A DNA stretch of 64,000 nt from assembly GCA_023055425.1 (NCBI GenBank), contig JALGPY010000013.1:13677735-13741734 (forward strand). The letters run 5' to 3'. Made by a program: the position numbers and the translations under genes. This document shows positions 1 through 9,407 of the stretch, piece by piece; the first letter of the stretch is position 1, and every line of letters begins with the position of its first letter. Below the pieces are notes generated by a model. The model was not told where the DNA came from. It saw nothing but the letters and a program-made list of their open reading frames with translations, and made no database searches. Source of the stretch: Linanthus parryae (taxonomy: Eukaryota; Streptophyta; Magnoliopsida; Ericales; Polemoniaceae).

Positions 1-706
1 CTATTAGTTGGCTAGAATGGATGTTTTGCTAGAAACCGCTCCATATTAGCAAAGAGTTGCTACCAACTAGATAGAACCTATGGGGTCACACGCTATATAG
101 AGTTGTACTAGATTTGGGAATTAATTAATTGGATTAATTAATTAGAAGGATCACTTTGCAAACCCTTGCAAACTTAGTAGGGACTAATTTGCAAGGAAGG
201 GACTAAATTGAATTCTAGTAGGACTAGAATAAGTCCTTTAGGTAGTTAACAAGGAGTTGTTGGACTATATAAAGGACCCTCCTTCCTTCCATCCTTATAA
301 CTTATGCTCTAAAGAGAACATAACAAGAGTGGGAGAGAACAAAGGAGAGAGATCAAGCAACAAAGGAGGCCGACGCCCCCCTTGCCGCCGCCCTCGTCCC
401 CGTCGGCCAAAAGGAAGGGCCGAGCCCCTTTCTTTTGTCTCGTTTTACGTGATTCCTTCACCCTCCTCTCATTCCGGGCTAGCACCAAGGAGATTGGAGA
501 TCTAGGATCAACTCTAGGCGTGGATCAACTATAGAGAACGTGACACTATTCGCGTTTGAAGTCATCAAGGAGAACCCAAAGGTGTGTTTATGATTTCTTA
601 CCTTCACTATCGTTATGCATCTAGACTTGTGATCCTTGGAGGGTTTTGCATGGTTGTTTGTTTGATTATGCTTCCGTTTGCGCGATCCATGAATCAAAAC
701 CCTACA
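1..706 (+). repeat. Copia-A 5' LTR, 3' portion
   Basis: Direct repeat of 7048-7753 with about four substitutions, for example near 357, 448, 565 and 571. It ends CCTACA immediately before the primer binding site. It contains a TATA box and a GC-rich patch at about 366-430 that would lie in the transcribed R/U5 part. Confidence 0.95.
266..273 (+). promoter_or_regulatory. TATA box of Copia-A 5' LTR
   Basis: TATATAAA in the context GGACTATATAAAGGACCC, a good plant TATA box. It is repeated in the 3' LTR at 7313-7320. Transcription of the element would start about 30 bases downstream. Confidence 0.7.
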
Positions 707-707
707 G

Positions 708-720
708 TGGTATCAGAGCC
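708..720 (+). other. Copia-A primer binding site
   Basis: TGGTATCAGAGCC lies one base after the LTR end. It matches the usual plant copia site complementary to the 3' end of initiator methionine tRNA. Confidence 0.9.
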
Positions 721-2389
721 ACAGGTCATAGAGCATAAACGTAGTTTATGTGTTACATTCTTGTTGTTTTACACCTTAATTTGTTGTTTATCGCGTAAAA
801 CAAGACAAATCAAGCATGGGATGCAATTTGTCAATAATTAGATCATAACAAGACCCAATTTTGCATTGGATGCATGAATTGGTGAGTTTGAGAAATTTTA
901 GGATCTTAGATCTAGGGTTTGGGCATCCTTGGGGAAGAAGGAGTTCTCCCAAAACAAGGAAACAACCAAACTTGGGCTCCAAGCAAGGAGGTTGTTTTGG
1001 AAACAACCTCCACAAGGAGGTTCGGCCCCCTAGGGGACCGCCCCCCTTGCTTGCCGCCCAAGATTGGCGCCCTAAGGGGCCGGGCGGCCCTAACCCGCGG
1101 GCCTAGCTTGCGGGTTTTGGGCCGGGCCGGCCCTAGGGCCTTATGGTTCACTTTGTTTGGGCCCGGGCAATTGGATTGTTGGGCCCATGGACCGTTTTAA
1201 CCCTAGAAATCCTAAAATCAATTAAAATTGACCAAGCGCGTTAAAATTGGATTTTAACTGTTTATGTGCAAATCGCATGGTGATTGGATATGGCCTTAGG
1301 ATGTGGTTTGATGTGGATGTTTAATTTTGTGGTTTGGTTTTACGGCCTGCGAGCTGATCAATTAATTGTAATAATTAATTAGGGTTTTATGGCCTGCGTG
1401 CCATTTTTTTTCTCAACTTGTGAGATTTATTTTATTTAGTATAGATATTAGCTAGTGCTAGATAAAGTAGATTGTTAGCCAAGATTGAAGAAAAGAAGCC
1501 CAAAGCCAAAGAAGCCACAAAAGATGGAGCATGGAGCATGGAGCATTCCACATGACTATGAAGGATGGACCAAAAGATCAAGACGCATGGAGATGTGTTT
1601 GCTTAGGGTTCATAGATAATTCCATTGGCTTGGAATTATCTTAGTCTAGAAAAGGCCATATCCACATCACGTTTAATTTCTGTTTTGTGGTTGTTTATTT
1701 ATTGTCTTATTATTTGTGTGGTTGGTGTATGGATGATGCATGCAATTAGGATAATAAGATAATTAGACAACCCGGATCTATTATTTGGAGTTGTGCCCAA
1801 ACTCAAATAGATAGATTAGTTGATATTGATCAACAAAATAATTAAAATTAAAGAAAAATCCCTCAAATTTTAAATATTGTGTTCTTGCCTTCTCGTTATT
1901 TAACCACTCATTATCATCATTATTTATCAAGTTCGTGCGTGCCAAAGCATGGCGACTTGGTTCATAATGATGGAATGCGATGGCACGTAACAATGTGCAA
2001 TTGTTTAGGTAAGAGGTTGAACACAACTAGGCTATTAATTTGATTAAGAAACCTAGAGGCAATCAATTGGGATTATCCATATGGATGGATAAATAAGGAG
2101 TTATTTGCCCGATTGAACCAAGAGTTGCATAAGGGATGCAATTGGAATTGTTCCTACCTAAGAAGTAGTCGAATTATGGGTGACTTGCCAAAGCAAGCTC
2201 ATAAGGAGATGGAAAAGATGGATCTTGGCCCACTAGAAAATATAATGATATTTTCCGCATTAATATCTTGAGGGTTATTAATCCGTAGAAAAATAGTGGG
2301 AGCTATATTTAATAAACTAGCCATTATTAAATATAGTCAAAAATTCATAAATACTAAAACTTGCGTATTTTCCTTTTGTAGAATTCCAA
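721..2389 (+). other. Copia-A untranslated leader
   Basis: About 1.67 kb without a supportable gene lies between the primer binding site and the gag start. It contains a strong hairpin at 987-1011 (11-bp stem, 3-base loop) followed by a GC-rich block at about 1018-1190, then AT-rich sequence. Copia-D has a leader of similar length at 36945-38560, also with a GC-rich block. Short ORFs here do not resemble proteins I know. Confidence 0.75.
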
Positions 2390-5300
2390 ATGGCAAACAA
2401 CTCATCGAGTTCACAACATTCCCTACGATCTGTCCTTGAGAAGGACAAGCTCTCTGGAACCAACTTTCTTGATTGGTACATAAACTTGAGAATTGTTCTC
2501 AAGCAAGAGAAGAAGCTGTACGCAATAGAGGAGCATGTTCCAGAAGGTCCAGAGAATCAGACACCTGCTGCCTTAAAGGCGTATCAAAAGCGTGTTGATG
2601 ACGCTAATGATGCGGCCTGCCTAATGCTTTTCACCATGACCTCTGAGCTTCAGAAGCAACATGAGAACATGAATGCTGTCGATATGATCAAACATCTAAA
2701 GCAGCTCTTCCAAGAGCAGGCGAGGGTTGAGAGGTATGAGGTCTCAAAGGCACTGTTCAAATGTCATCTGGCAGAAGGGAACCCGGTGGGACCCCATGTA
2801 CTCCGAATGATCGGATACTTGGAGAATCTCGCCCGGCTTGGGTTCCCGGTCGGCCAAGAGTTGGCAACCGATCTCGTGTTGCAATCGTTGCCTGAAAGTT
2901 ATGGACAGTTCATTATGAACTATAACATGAACGAGATCGTTAAACCACTGCCAGATTTGCTCAACATGTTAAGGACGGCTGAACAGAGCATCAACAAGGG
3001 TAAGGGCAAGGCCATTATGATGGTGCATAAAGGAAAGGGCAAAAAGTTTGCCTCTTCCTCCAAGGGCAAAGGCAAGTCAGTTGCCAAGTCCAAGGAACAA
3101 GCCCTTGAGCCTGTTGGTGGCGTTGCCAAGGTCGTGACTAAGGGTGAATGTCACTATTGTAGTCAACCTGGACACTGGAGGAGGAACTGCCCAAAATATC
3201 TGGAGGACAAGAGGCTTGGAATAGTGATTCCACCACCACCAGGTATTTTTGTTGTAGATGTCAATTTAACTGTCTCTACATCATGGGTATTAGATACTGG
3301 ATGTGGATCTCATATTTGTCGAAATATGCAGGATCTAAAGAGAAGTAAAAGATTGGCTAAAGGGGAGGTAGATCTACGTGTTGGGAATGGAGCAAAGTTG
3401 CTGCGTTGGCCATAGGCGTGTGCGAGCTATCTCTGCCTTCAGGATTAGTTTTAGAATTAAATAATTGCTATTTTGTGCCTGCTATGAGCAGAAACATTAT
3501 TTCTATTTCTTGTTTGGACAAGGAAGGTTTTATTATTTCAATAAAGAACAATTGTTGTTCCTTTTATTTGAATAATATTCACTATTTTAGTGCGCAATTA
3601 TTTAATGGACTTTATGTCCTTGATCTAAGCAATCCTGTCTACAACATTAATACCAAGCGGATTAAAATAAATGATTTAAATCCTGCTTATTTATGGCATT
3701 GTCGTTTAGGCCACATAAATGAGAAACGTGTATCTAGACTCCATAAGGATGGATTGCTAGACTCATTTGATTTTGAATCATATGAGACATGTGAGGCTTG
3801 TTTATTGGGAAAAATGACAAAGTCCCCTTTCAATAAGAAAGGTGAGAGGACTAGTGAGCAATTGGCGCTCATACATACCGATGTGTGTGGGCCATTTGCC
3901 ACGCCTGCCAGGGGAGGTTATGTCTACTTCATTACGTTTACTGATGATTAAAATAGATATGGATTTGTGTACCTTATGAGGGCAAAATCCGAATCCTTTG
4001 AAGTGTTCAAAGAATTCAAGAATGAAGTAGAGAAGCAACTTGGGAAAAGTATCAAGGCTCTACGATCGGATCGTGGAGGAGAATACTTGAGCCAAGAGTT
4101 TGACGACTATCTTAGAGAGTGTGGGATCGTGTCCCAACTCACTCCACCCGGAACGCCACAATGGAATGGCGTGTCCGAGAGGAGGAATCGAACCCTATTG
4201 GATATGGTTCGGTCTATGATGTGTCAAACCGATCTTCCATTATCATTTTGGGGCTACGCTCTATTAAGTGCAGCTTTCACCATTAACCGTGTTCCATCTA
4301 AATCAGTCATGAAGACACCATATGAGATGTGGAGTGGGAGGCGTCCCACGCTGTCGTTCATGAGGATTTGGGGCTGCGATGTCTATGTAAAACGTTTACA
4401 ATCAGACAAGCTAGGGCCTAAATCGGATAAGTGTAAATTTGTGGGGTACCCTAAGGAAACTAAGGGATACTACTTCTACAATCCAACCGAGAACAAAGTG
4501 TTTGTTGCTCGGACCGGCGTGTTTCTAGAAAGAGAGTTTGTCTCTAAAGAAGCAAGTGGGAGGAATGTAGAACTTGAAGAAGTTCAAGAACCACAAATCA
4601 CTGAACCGATTATGGAACATGAACAGGAATCACAAGCAGTTGTGGATCCACCTGTTCAGGTAACACAAGAGCTTCGTAGATCTAGTAGAGTGCGCCAGGA
4701 ACCCGAGAGATACGGACTTCTCGTGACTGATTCCGGTGACACGATGCTCATAGATGATGAGCCTACTACCTATGAGGAGGCCATGAATGGCCCAGACTCG
4801 CAGAAGTGGCTTGAAGCCATGAGATCCGAGATGGAATCCATGTATACCAACAAAGTATGGACTTTGGTGGAACCACCTGATGGGGCGCGGCCCATAGGGT
4901 GCAAGTGGGTCTTCAAGAAGAAGATCGACATGGATGGTAATGTGATTACCTATAAGGGCCGATTGGTAGCTAAAGGATTCAGACAGATTCATGGTATTGA
5001 CTATGATGAAACCTTTTCACCAGTCGCAATGACCAAATCCATCCGAATCCTACTTGCAATTGCAGCATACTACGACTATGAGATTTGGCAGATGGATGTC
5101 AAAACAGCATTCCTTTATGAGAATCTCCTCGAGGACGTGTATATGATACAGCCGGAGGGTTTTGAGGATCCAAAGCAAGCCAACAAAGTCTGTAAGCTTC
5201 TAGGAGTTGGAATCGACGTTTTGATGAAGTGGTCAAAGAGTTTGGCTTCATCAGAAACGAATATGAGTCTTGTGTCTACAAGAAGGTTAGTGGGAGCTCT

Positions 5301-6308
5301 GTAGCTTTTCTGGTCTTGTATGTGGATGACATACTACTCATTGGAAACGACATTCCCATGCTGCAATCTGTGAAAGATTGGCTAGGAAAGTGTTTCTCAA
5401 TGAAGGACTTAGGGGAAGCAGCCTATATACTCGGTATAAAGATCTATAGAGATAGATCTAAGAGGTTGCTAGGCCTAAGTCAGAGTACATATATTGACAA
5501 GGTGTTGAAACGGTTCAACATGCAAGATTCCAAGAAGGGATTCTTGCCCATGTCACATGGAATCACTCTTTCAAAGAGTGGTTGTCCTTCCAATGAGATT
5601 GAGAAGGAACGCATGAGTAGGATTCCCTATGCCTCGGCCATAGGATCTATCATGTACGCCATGTTATGTACTAGACCAGATGTGTCATATGCCTTGAGTA
5701 TGACAAGCAGATACCATTCCAATCCGGGTGAGAGTCACTGGATTGCTGTCAAGAACATCCTAAAGTACTTGAGAAGAACTAAGGATGCTTTCTTGATGTT
5801 TGGCGGTGAGGAAGAGTTGCGTGTAAGGGGTTACACTGATGCAAGCTTCCAAACCGATAGAGATGACTTTAGATCACAGTCGGGTTATGTGTTTTGCCTG
5901 AATGGAGCAGCGGTGAGCTGGAAGAGTTCCAAGCAAGAGACGGTGGCTGATTCTACACTAGAGGCTGAGTACATTGCTGCAAATGGCGCAGCAAAGGAGG
6001 CTGTTTGGATCAGAAAATTTGTTTCTGAACTTGGTGTGGTCCCTAGCATTGCGGATCCAGTGGAGTTGTTCTGTGACAACACTGGGGCGATCGCGCAATC
6101 AAAGGAACCAAGATCGCACCAGAAGTCCAAGCATGTGCTCAGGAAGTTTCATCTGATTCGAGATATTATCGATAGAGGAGACGTTCGGATATGCAAGATT
6201 CCTACAGATGATAATCTGTCAGACCCGCTTACAAAGCCTCTCACGCAGTGGAAGCATGAAGGGCACACTAGGAGTATGGGCATACGAGATGCGCCAGATT
6301 GGCTCTAG
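2390..6308 (+). pseudogene. gag-pol: Copia-A gag-pol polyprotein, disabled
   Basis: Gag starts at ATG 2390 (MANNSSSSQ). A CCHC knuckle (CHYCSQPGHWRRNC) is at about 3149-3190 and the protease motif LDTGCGSH at about 3291-3314. The pre-integrase HCRLGHIN region is at about 3695-3720. Integrase shows TDVCGPF, SDRGGEYL and WNGVSERR (about 3876-4190). Reverse transcriptase shows QMDVKTAFL and YVDD (about 5090-5330). RNase H shows YTDAS and EAEYIAA (about 5830-5980), ending DAPDWL. Three breaks are visible: a one-base frameshift near 3395, an in-frame TAA at 3949-3951, and a deletion of about 29 bases near 5195-5200 that removes the conserved segment before SRSW and shifts the frame. Copia-D keeps that segment, so the loss is specific to this copy. 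The element cannot make its own full polyprotein. Confidence 0.93.
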
Positions 6309-6310
6309 TG

Positions 6311-6322
6311 CAAGTGGGAGAC
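6311..6322 (+). other. Copia-A polypurine tract
   Basis: CAAGTGGGAGAC lies directly before the TGTTGG start of the 3' LTR. This is the expected plus-strand primer position. Confidence 0.8.
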
Positions 6323-7753
6323 TGTTGGAATAGATGCCCTAGAGGCAATCTATTTTAGTATGAATTTGTATTTGGCTAGAAAATTCATTTATTATTTATT
6401 GGATATTTAATATAATGAAGTCCTTAGATTTACAATCGTGTTGTTTATCTTAAATATCCCTAGTCAAGTATAATTATTAAATGGGACAATCATCTATAGA
6501 CTAGTATGGGGTTGGATTGATATGGAGATATCACGATCCAACACATAGGTATGCATTACGGAATGTTGCACTGGATTGACCCATCACCGAGAAGGCTACA
6601 TACATGTTATGTTAAGTCACAAGTGCTTCTCGGGTACAATGGTATTGTCATCCTTAGACTTGAAGTCACTAGATATTCTAGTTGTGGATCATTGTGATCT
6701 TGGTAGCGTTAAACGCTACACCGTGACTGGGTAGTTATAAAGGCGTGTACTGGATACAATGAGAAGCAAGCTTAGAGATCGTAGTGGACGTAGAGAGGAT
6801 TTGCCCCTCCCACATAACGGGAGCAAATATCCTAGGCCACTCGAAGGATAGTGCTTATAGAATGTCTGGCCAGACTCAAATAAATCAATATGGGATATTG
6901 ATGTTATTTGCACGAATAAGGCTATTCCATGGATCGAGAAACTAGGGATTGGATATACGAGTGTGACTTGTATGTCTCGTGTCCAATCCGGATATGGAGG
7001 CAAAGGGATGAGACAATTACTTGTACAAGGTTGTCTAGATGACTATTCTATTAGTTGGCTAGAATGGATGTTTTGCTAGAAACCGCTCCATATTAGCAAA
7101 GAGTTGCTACCAACTAGATAGAACCTATGGGGTCACACGCTATATAGAGTTGTACTAGATTTGGGAATTAATTAATTGGATTAATTAATTAGAAGGATCA
7201 CTTTGCAAACCCTTGCAAACTTAGTAGGGACTAATTTGCAAGGAAGGGACTAAATTGAATTCTAGTAGGACTAGAATAAGTCCTTTAGGTAGTTAACAAG
7301 GAGTTGTTGGACTATATAAAGGACCCTCCTTCCTTCCATCCTTATAACTTATGCTCTAAAGAGAACATAACAAGAGTGGGAGAGAACAAAGGAGAGAGAG
7401 CAAGCAACAAAGGAGGCCGACGCCCCCCTTGCCGCCGCCCTCGTCCCCGTCGGCCAAAAGGAAGGGCCGAGCCCCTTTCTTTTGTCTCGTTTTGCGTGAT
7501 TCCTTCACCCTCCTCTCATTCCGGGCTAGCACCAAGGAGATTGGAGATCTAGGATCAACTCTAGGCGTGGATCAACTATAGAGAACGTGACACTATTCGC
7601 GTTTGAGGTCATTAAGGAGAACCCAAAGGTGTGTTTATGATTTCTTACCTTCACTATCGTTATGCATCTAGACTTGTGATCCTTGGAGGGTTTTGCATGG
7701 TTGTTTGTTTGATTATGCTTCCGTTTGCGCGATCCATGAATCAAAACCCTACA
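6323..7753 (+). repeat. Copia-A 3' LTR (complete, 1431 bp)
   Basis: It starts TGTTGGAATAG after the polypurine tract and ends CCCTACA. Bases 7048-7753 repeat 1-706. Its first about 100 bp match the Copia-D LTR stub at 23323-23422 in reverse complement, which defines the shared family. Confidence 0.95.
7313..7320 (+). promoter_or_regulatory. TATA box of Copia-A 3' LTR
   Basis: TATATAAA, the counterpart of 266-273. It could fire outward into SIRE-B sequence, which lies antisense to it. Confidence 0.6.
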
Positions 7754-7919
7754 CAAGTATCATCTAATCATGCACAGGGGTTTAGGAGTTGAATCAAGTA
7801 CAGAAACTCCCCCTAAGTTCATGCATATAAAGCTCAGTCAGTTTCAAGGCTTTGAAAGCTGTTTCAAGGCCCTTAAATAGACAAGATATTTCAAGTCTTG
7901 AACCTGCATTGAACTTACA
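7754..7919 (-). repeat. SIRE-B 3' LTR, stub beside Copia-A
   Basis: These 166 bp match 15628-15793 of the SIRE-B 5' LTR and end with the same CTTACA. The match starts exactly at CAAGT after the Copia-A LTR. A pair of TTTCAAGG palindromes lies at 7842 and 7862. Confidence 0.9.
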
Positions 7920-7932
7920 ATCTCCTCCTTGA
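7920..7932 (-). other. SIRE-B polypurine tract
   Basis: On the minus strand CATCAAGGAGGAGAT lies directly before the LTR start TGTAAG. The same arrangement is seen for SIRE-K at 53201-53214. Confidence 0.75.
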
Positions 7933-8318
7933 TGAAAGACAAAACTACAATCTTCCAATCTGTTTGATACTGTGATTCTGCAACAAGTACTCATTAGCAT
8001 GTAAGAGAATAAATCAAATAATGTCAACACATAATGTCCAAGAAATCCAACAAACTAAAAACAACAAAGTATCAGGTAGTTCTACTGACCAAATCCAGGT
8101 CAGTATCCACGAAAAGTAAAGAAAAAATACCCTAAATTTCTCCCCCTTTTTGAATTTCAGAAAAAAAGAATGAGAATATGTTGGATCAGTCCTTGGAATG
8201 ATTTTTAAAAAATTGTTTTAAAGAAATAAACTTTTCAAGGATTTGGAAAGGAATTGAAGGCCTTGAAAAGCAGAAGAAAGAGTAGGCATGAGTTCAGGGT
8301 AGGATCTTCATCTCCTTG
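7933..8318 (-). other. SIRE-B 3' untranslated region
   Basis: About 390 bp lie between the polypurine tract and the stop of the extra ORF. No ORF is supportable. Degenerate palindrome copies lie near 8233 and 8257. Confidence 0.5.
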
Positions 8319-8933
8319 CTACTCTTCATCTTCTTCCTGACTATCTCCCTTATCATCATGTTCTTCTTCTTGTTGAGCCACATCATCGATGATTATACTT
8401 TTTTTCTTGATCACACTGTTGAACAGGAAGGTCAACCCTTCTATTGCTTTCCTTCCATGTTTCAGTTTCTTCTTCACAAAGGACTTTTTCTTTGTCAAAG
8501 AGGAAACTTTCTTCTGTTTCTTTCTTTCAGATTCCAAGCTGTATTCTGATTCAGCTTCATGGAGATCCTTCTTCTTGCCATCCCTTTTTGAAACTGAATA
8601 GATTTCATAAGAACTTGAGGTTGCATTTGAATCCGAATCATGAATGTAGATCTTCTCTTTCCTTTTCCCTTATAAGTTATCTCAGCCTTCTTCTTTTTCT
8701 TCTTAGGGCTACCAATCTGAATTCCCTTATGTTTTTTCAGGTGCAGACTCCACTGCCTTCTTCTTCTTGCTGGGCACTGGGGTCTCATCTTTCTTGCCCT
8801 TATTCTTGGGAGGAGGGGGTGCTATGTCTTCTGCAGTAGGGGTTTTAGAACTGGAATTCCCACTAACGGTCTGGACCTCTTCCCCATGAGTCGTTCTTTT
8901 CTTCTCTGTTGCAGCCTTTGAACCACCAGCCAT
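8319..8933 (-). pseudogene. SIRE-B extra ORF downstream of pol (decayed)
   Basis: An ATG at 8933 opens MAGGSKAATEKK, a Lys/Pro/Ser-rich reading frame. It continues in three overlapping frames (8933-8727, 8788-8495, 8537-8319) and ends in an acidic EEEHDDKGDSQEEDEE tail. All three frames are rich in Lys and Glu, as expected for one frameshifted gene. It occupies the position of the env-like extra ORF of Sireviruses, but I see no signal peptide or membrane segment. It is much shorter than the related ORF of SIRE-K (53571-54985), so an internal deletion is likely. Function unknown. Confidence 0.55.
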
Positions 8934-9265
8934 CTTGATTCTGTCTGAGGCTCATCTGGTGCTCATTAGGGTTTGGATAAGAAGAGAGAGGTAGGATAGA
9001 TACGCAAGAGAGAAAGAAATAAGGAGATAAATAGAAGAGAGTTCCACTTTAAAAAGGAAACTAAATATTCTCTCTGATCTTTGGAGATCTGATAAATCAA
9101 AAAAGTTCAAAAATTGTGTGTGCTGTTGGAAATAAAAGATATAATACCATTTTGGCTGAAAATTGGTATTTTAAAATTAAGGGGCAACATTGAGAAGTTA
9201 TCTACAAAGATAACACCCAAGATTGAAAGATCCAGAGTTATTGACTATTTAGCATGCAGTCTTAT
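8934..9265 (-). promoter_or_regulatory. Putative promoter and 5' UTR of the SIRE-B extra ORF
   Basis: On the minus strand a weak TATA-like CTATTTATC (9026-9034) lies about 95 bp before the ATG at 8933. It is followed by a CT-rich leader and an AAACCCTAATG stretch, typical of plant 5' UTRs. The same CT-rich leader with GTATTTATC recurs in SIRE-C near 16556. SIRE-K has a better TATA box at 55101-55110 in the equivalent place. I infer an independent transcription unit. Confidence 0.45.
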
Positions 9266-9381
9266 TTTCAAGGCTTTGGAAAGGATTTCAAGGCCTTGAA
9301 AATCTGTATGATGTAATGAAAAAAGACTCAAAGCTTTAAAAGGATTTACAAGGCTTTGAAAATCTGTTCAAACCTTTGAAA
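9266..9381 (-). repeat. 20-bp-phased palindrome array, SIRE-B
   Basis: Copies of the TTTCAAGGCCTTGAAA family start at 9266, 9286, 9326, 9346 and 9366. Steps are 20, 40, 20 and 20 bp, so they sit on one 20-bp grid with one degraded slot. The copy at 9286-9301 is a perfect palindrome. The array lies between the pol stop (9408) and the promoter of the extra ORF. SIRE-C has an equivalent array at 16793-16907. Confidence 0.85.
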
Positions 9382-9407
9382 CACATAAAACTTGCCTGAT
9401 TCTCACC

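Larger units (their letters stand above)
1..7753 (+). mobile_element. Copia-A, Ty1/copia LTR retrotransposon (5' LTR cut by window edge)
   Basis: The order is LTR, tRNA-iMet-type primer binding site, long leader, gag-PR-IN-RT-RNase H, polypurine tract, LTR, which is the Ty1/copia order (integrase before reverse transcriptase). Position 1 aligns with 7048, so about 725 bp of the 5' LTR lie outside the window. The 3' LTR is 1431 bp, begins TGTTGG and ends CTACA. Over the 706 shared bases I count about four differences, so the insertion is young. The flank after 7753 is CAAGT. SIRE-B's other LTR carries the uninterrupted site at 15628-15632, so Copia-A inserted into the 3' LTR of SIRE-B. The left target duplicate is outside the window. 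Copia lineage not assigned. Confidence 0.95.

Noticed and set aside
708..720. tRNA-like sequence TGGTATCAGAGCC
   Set aside because: It is the primer binding site. No cloverleaf surrounds it, and the same holds for 22004, 34804 and 40797.
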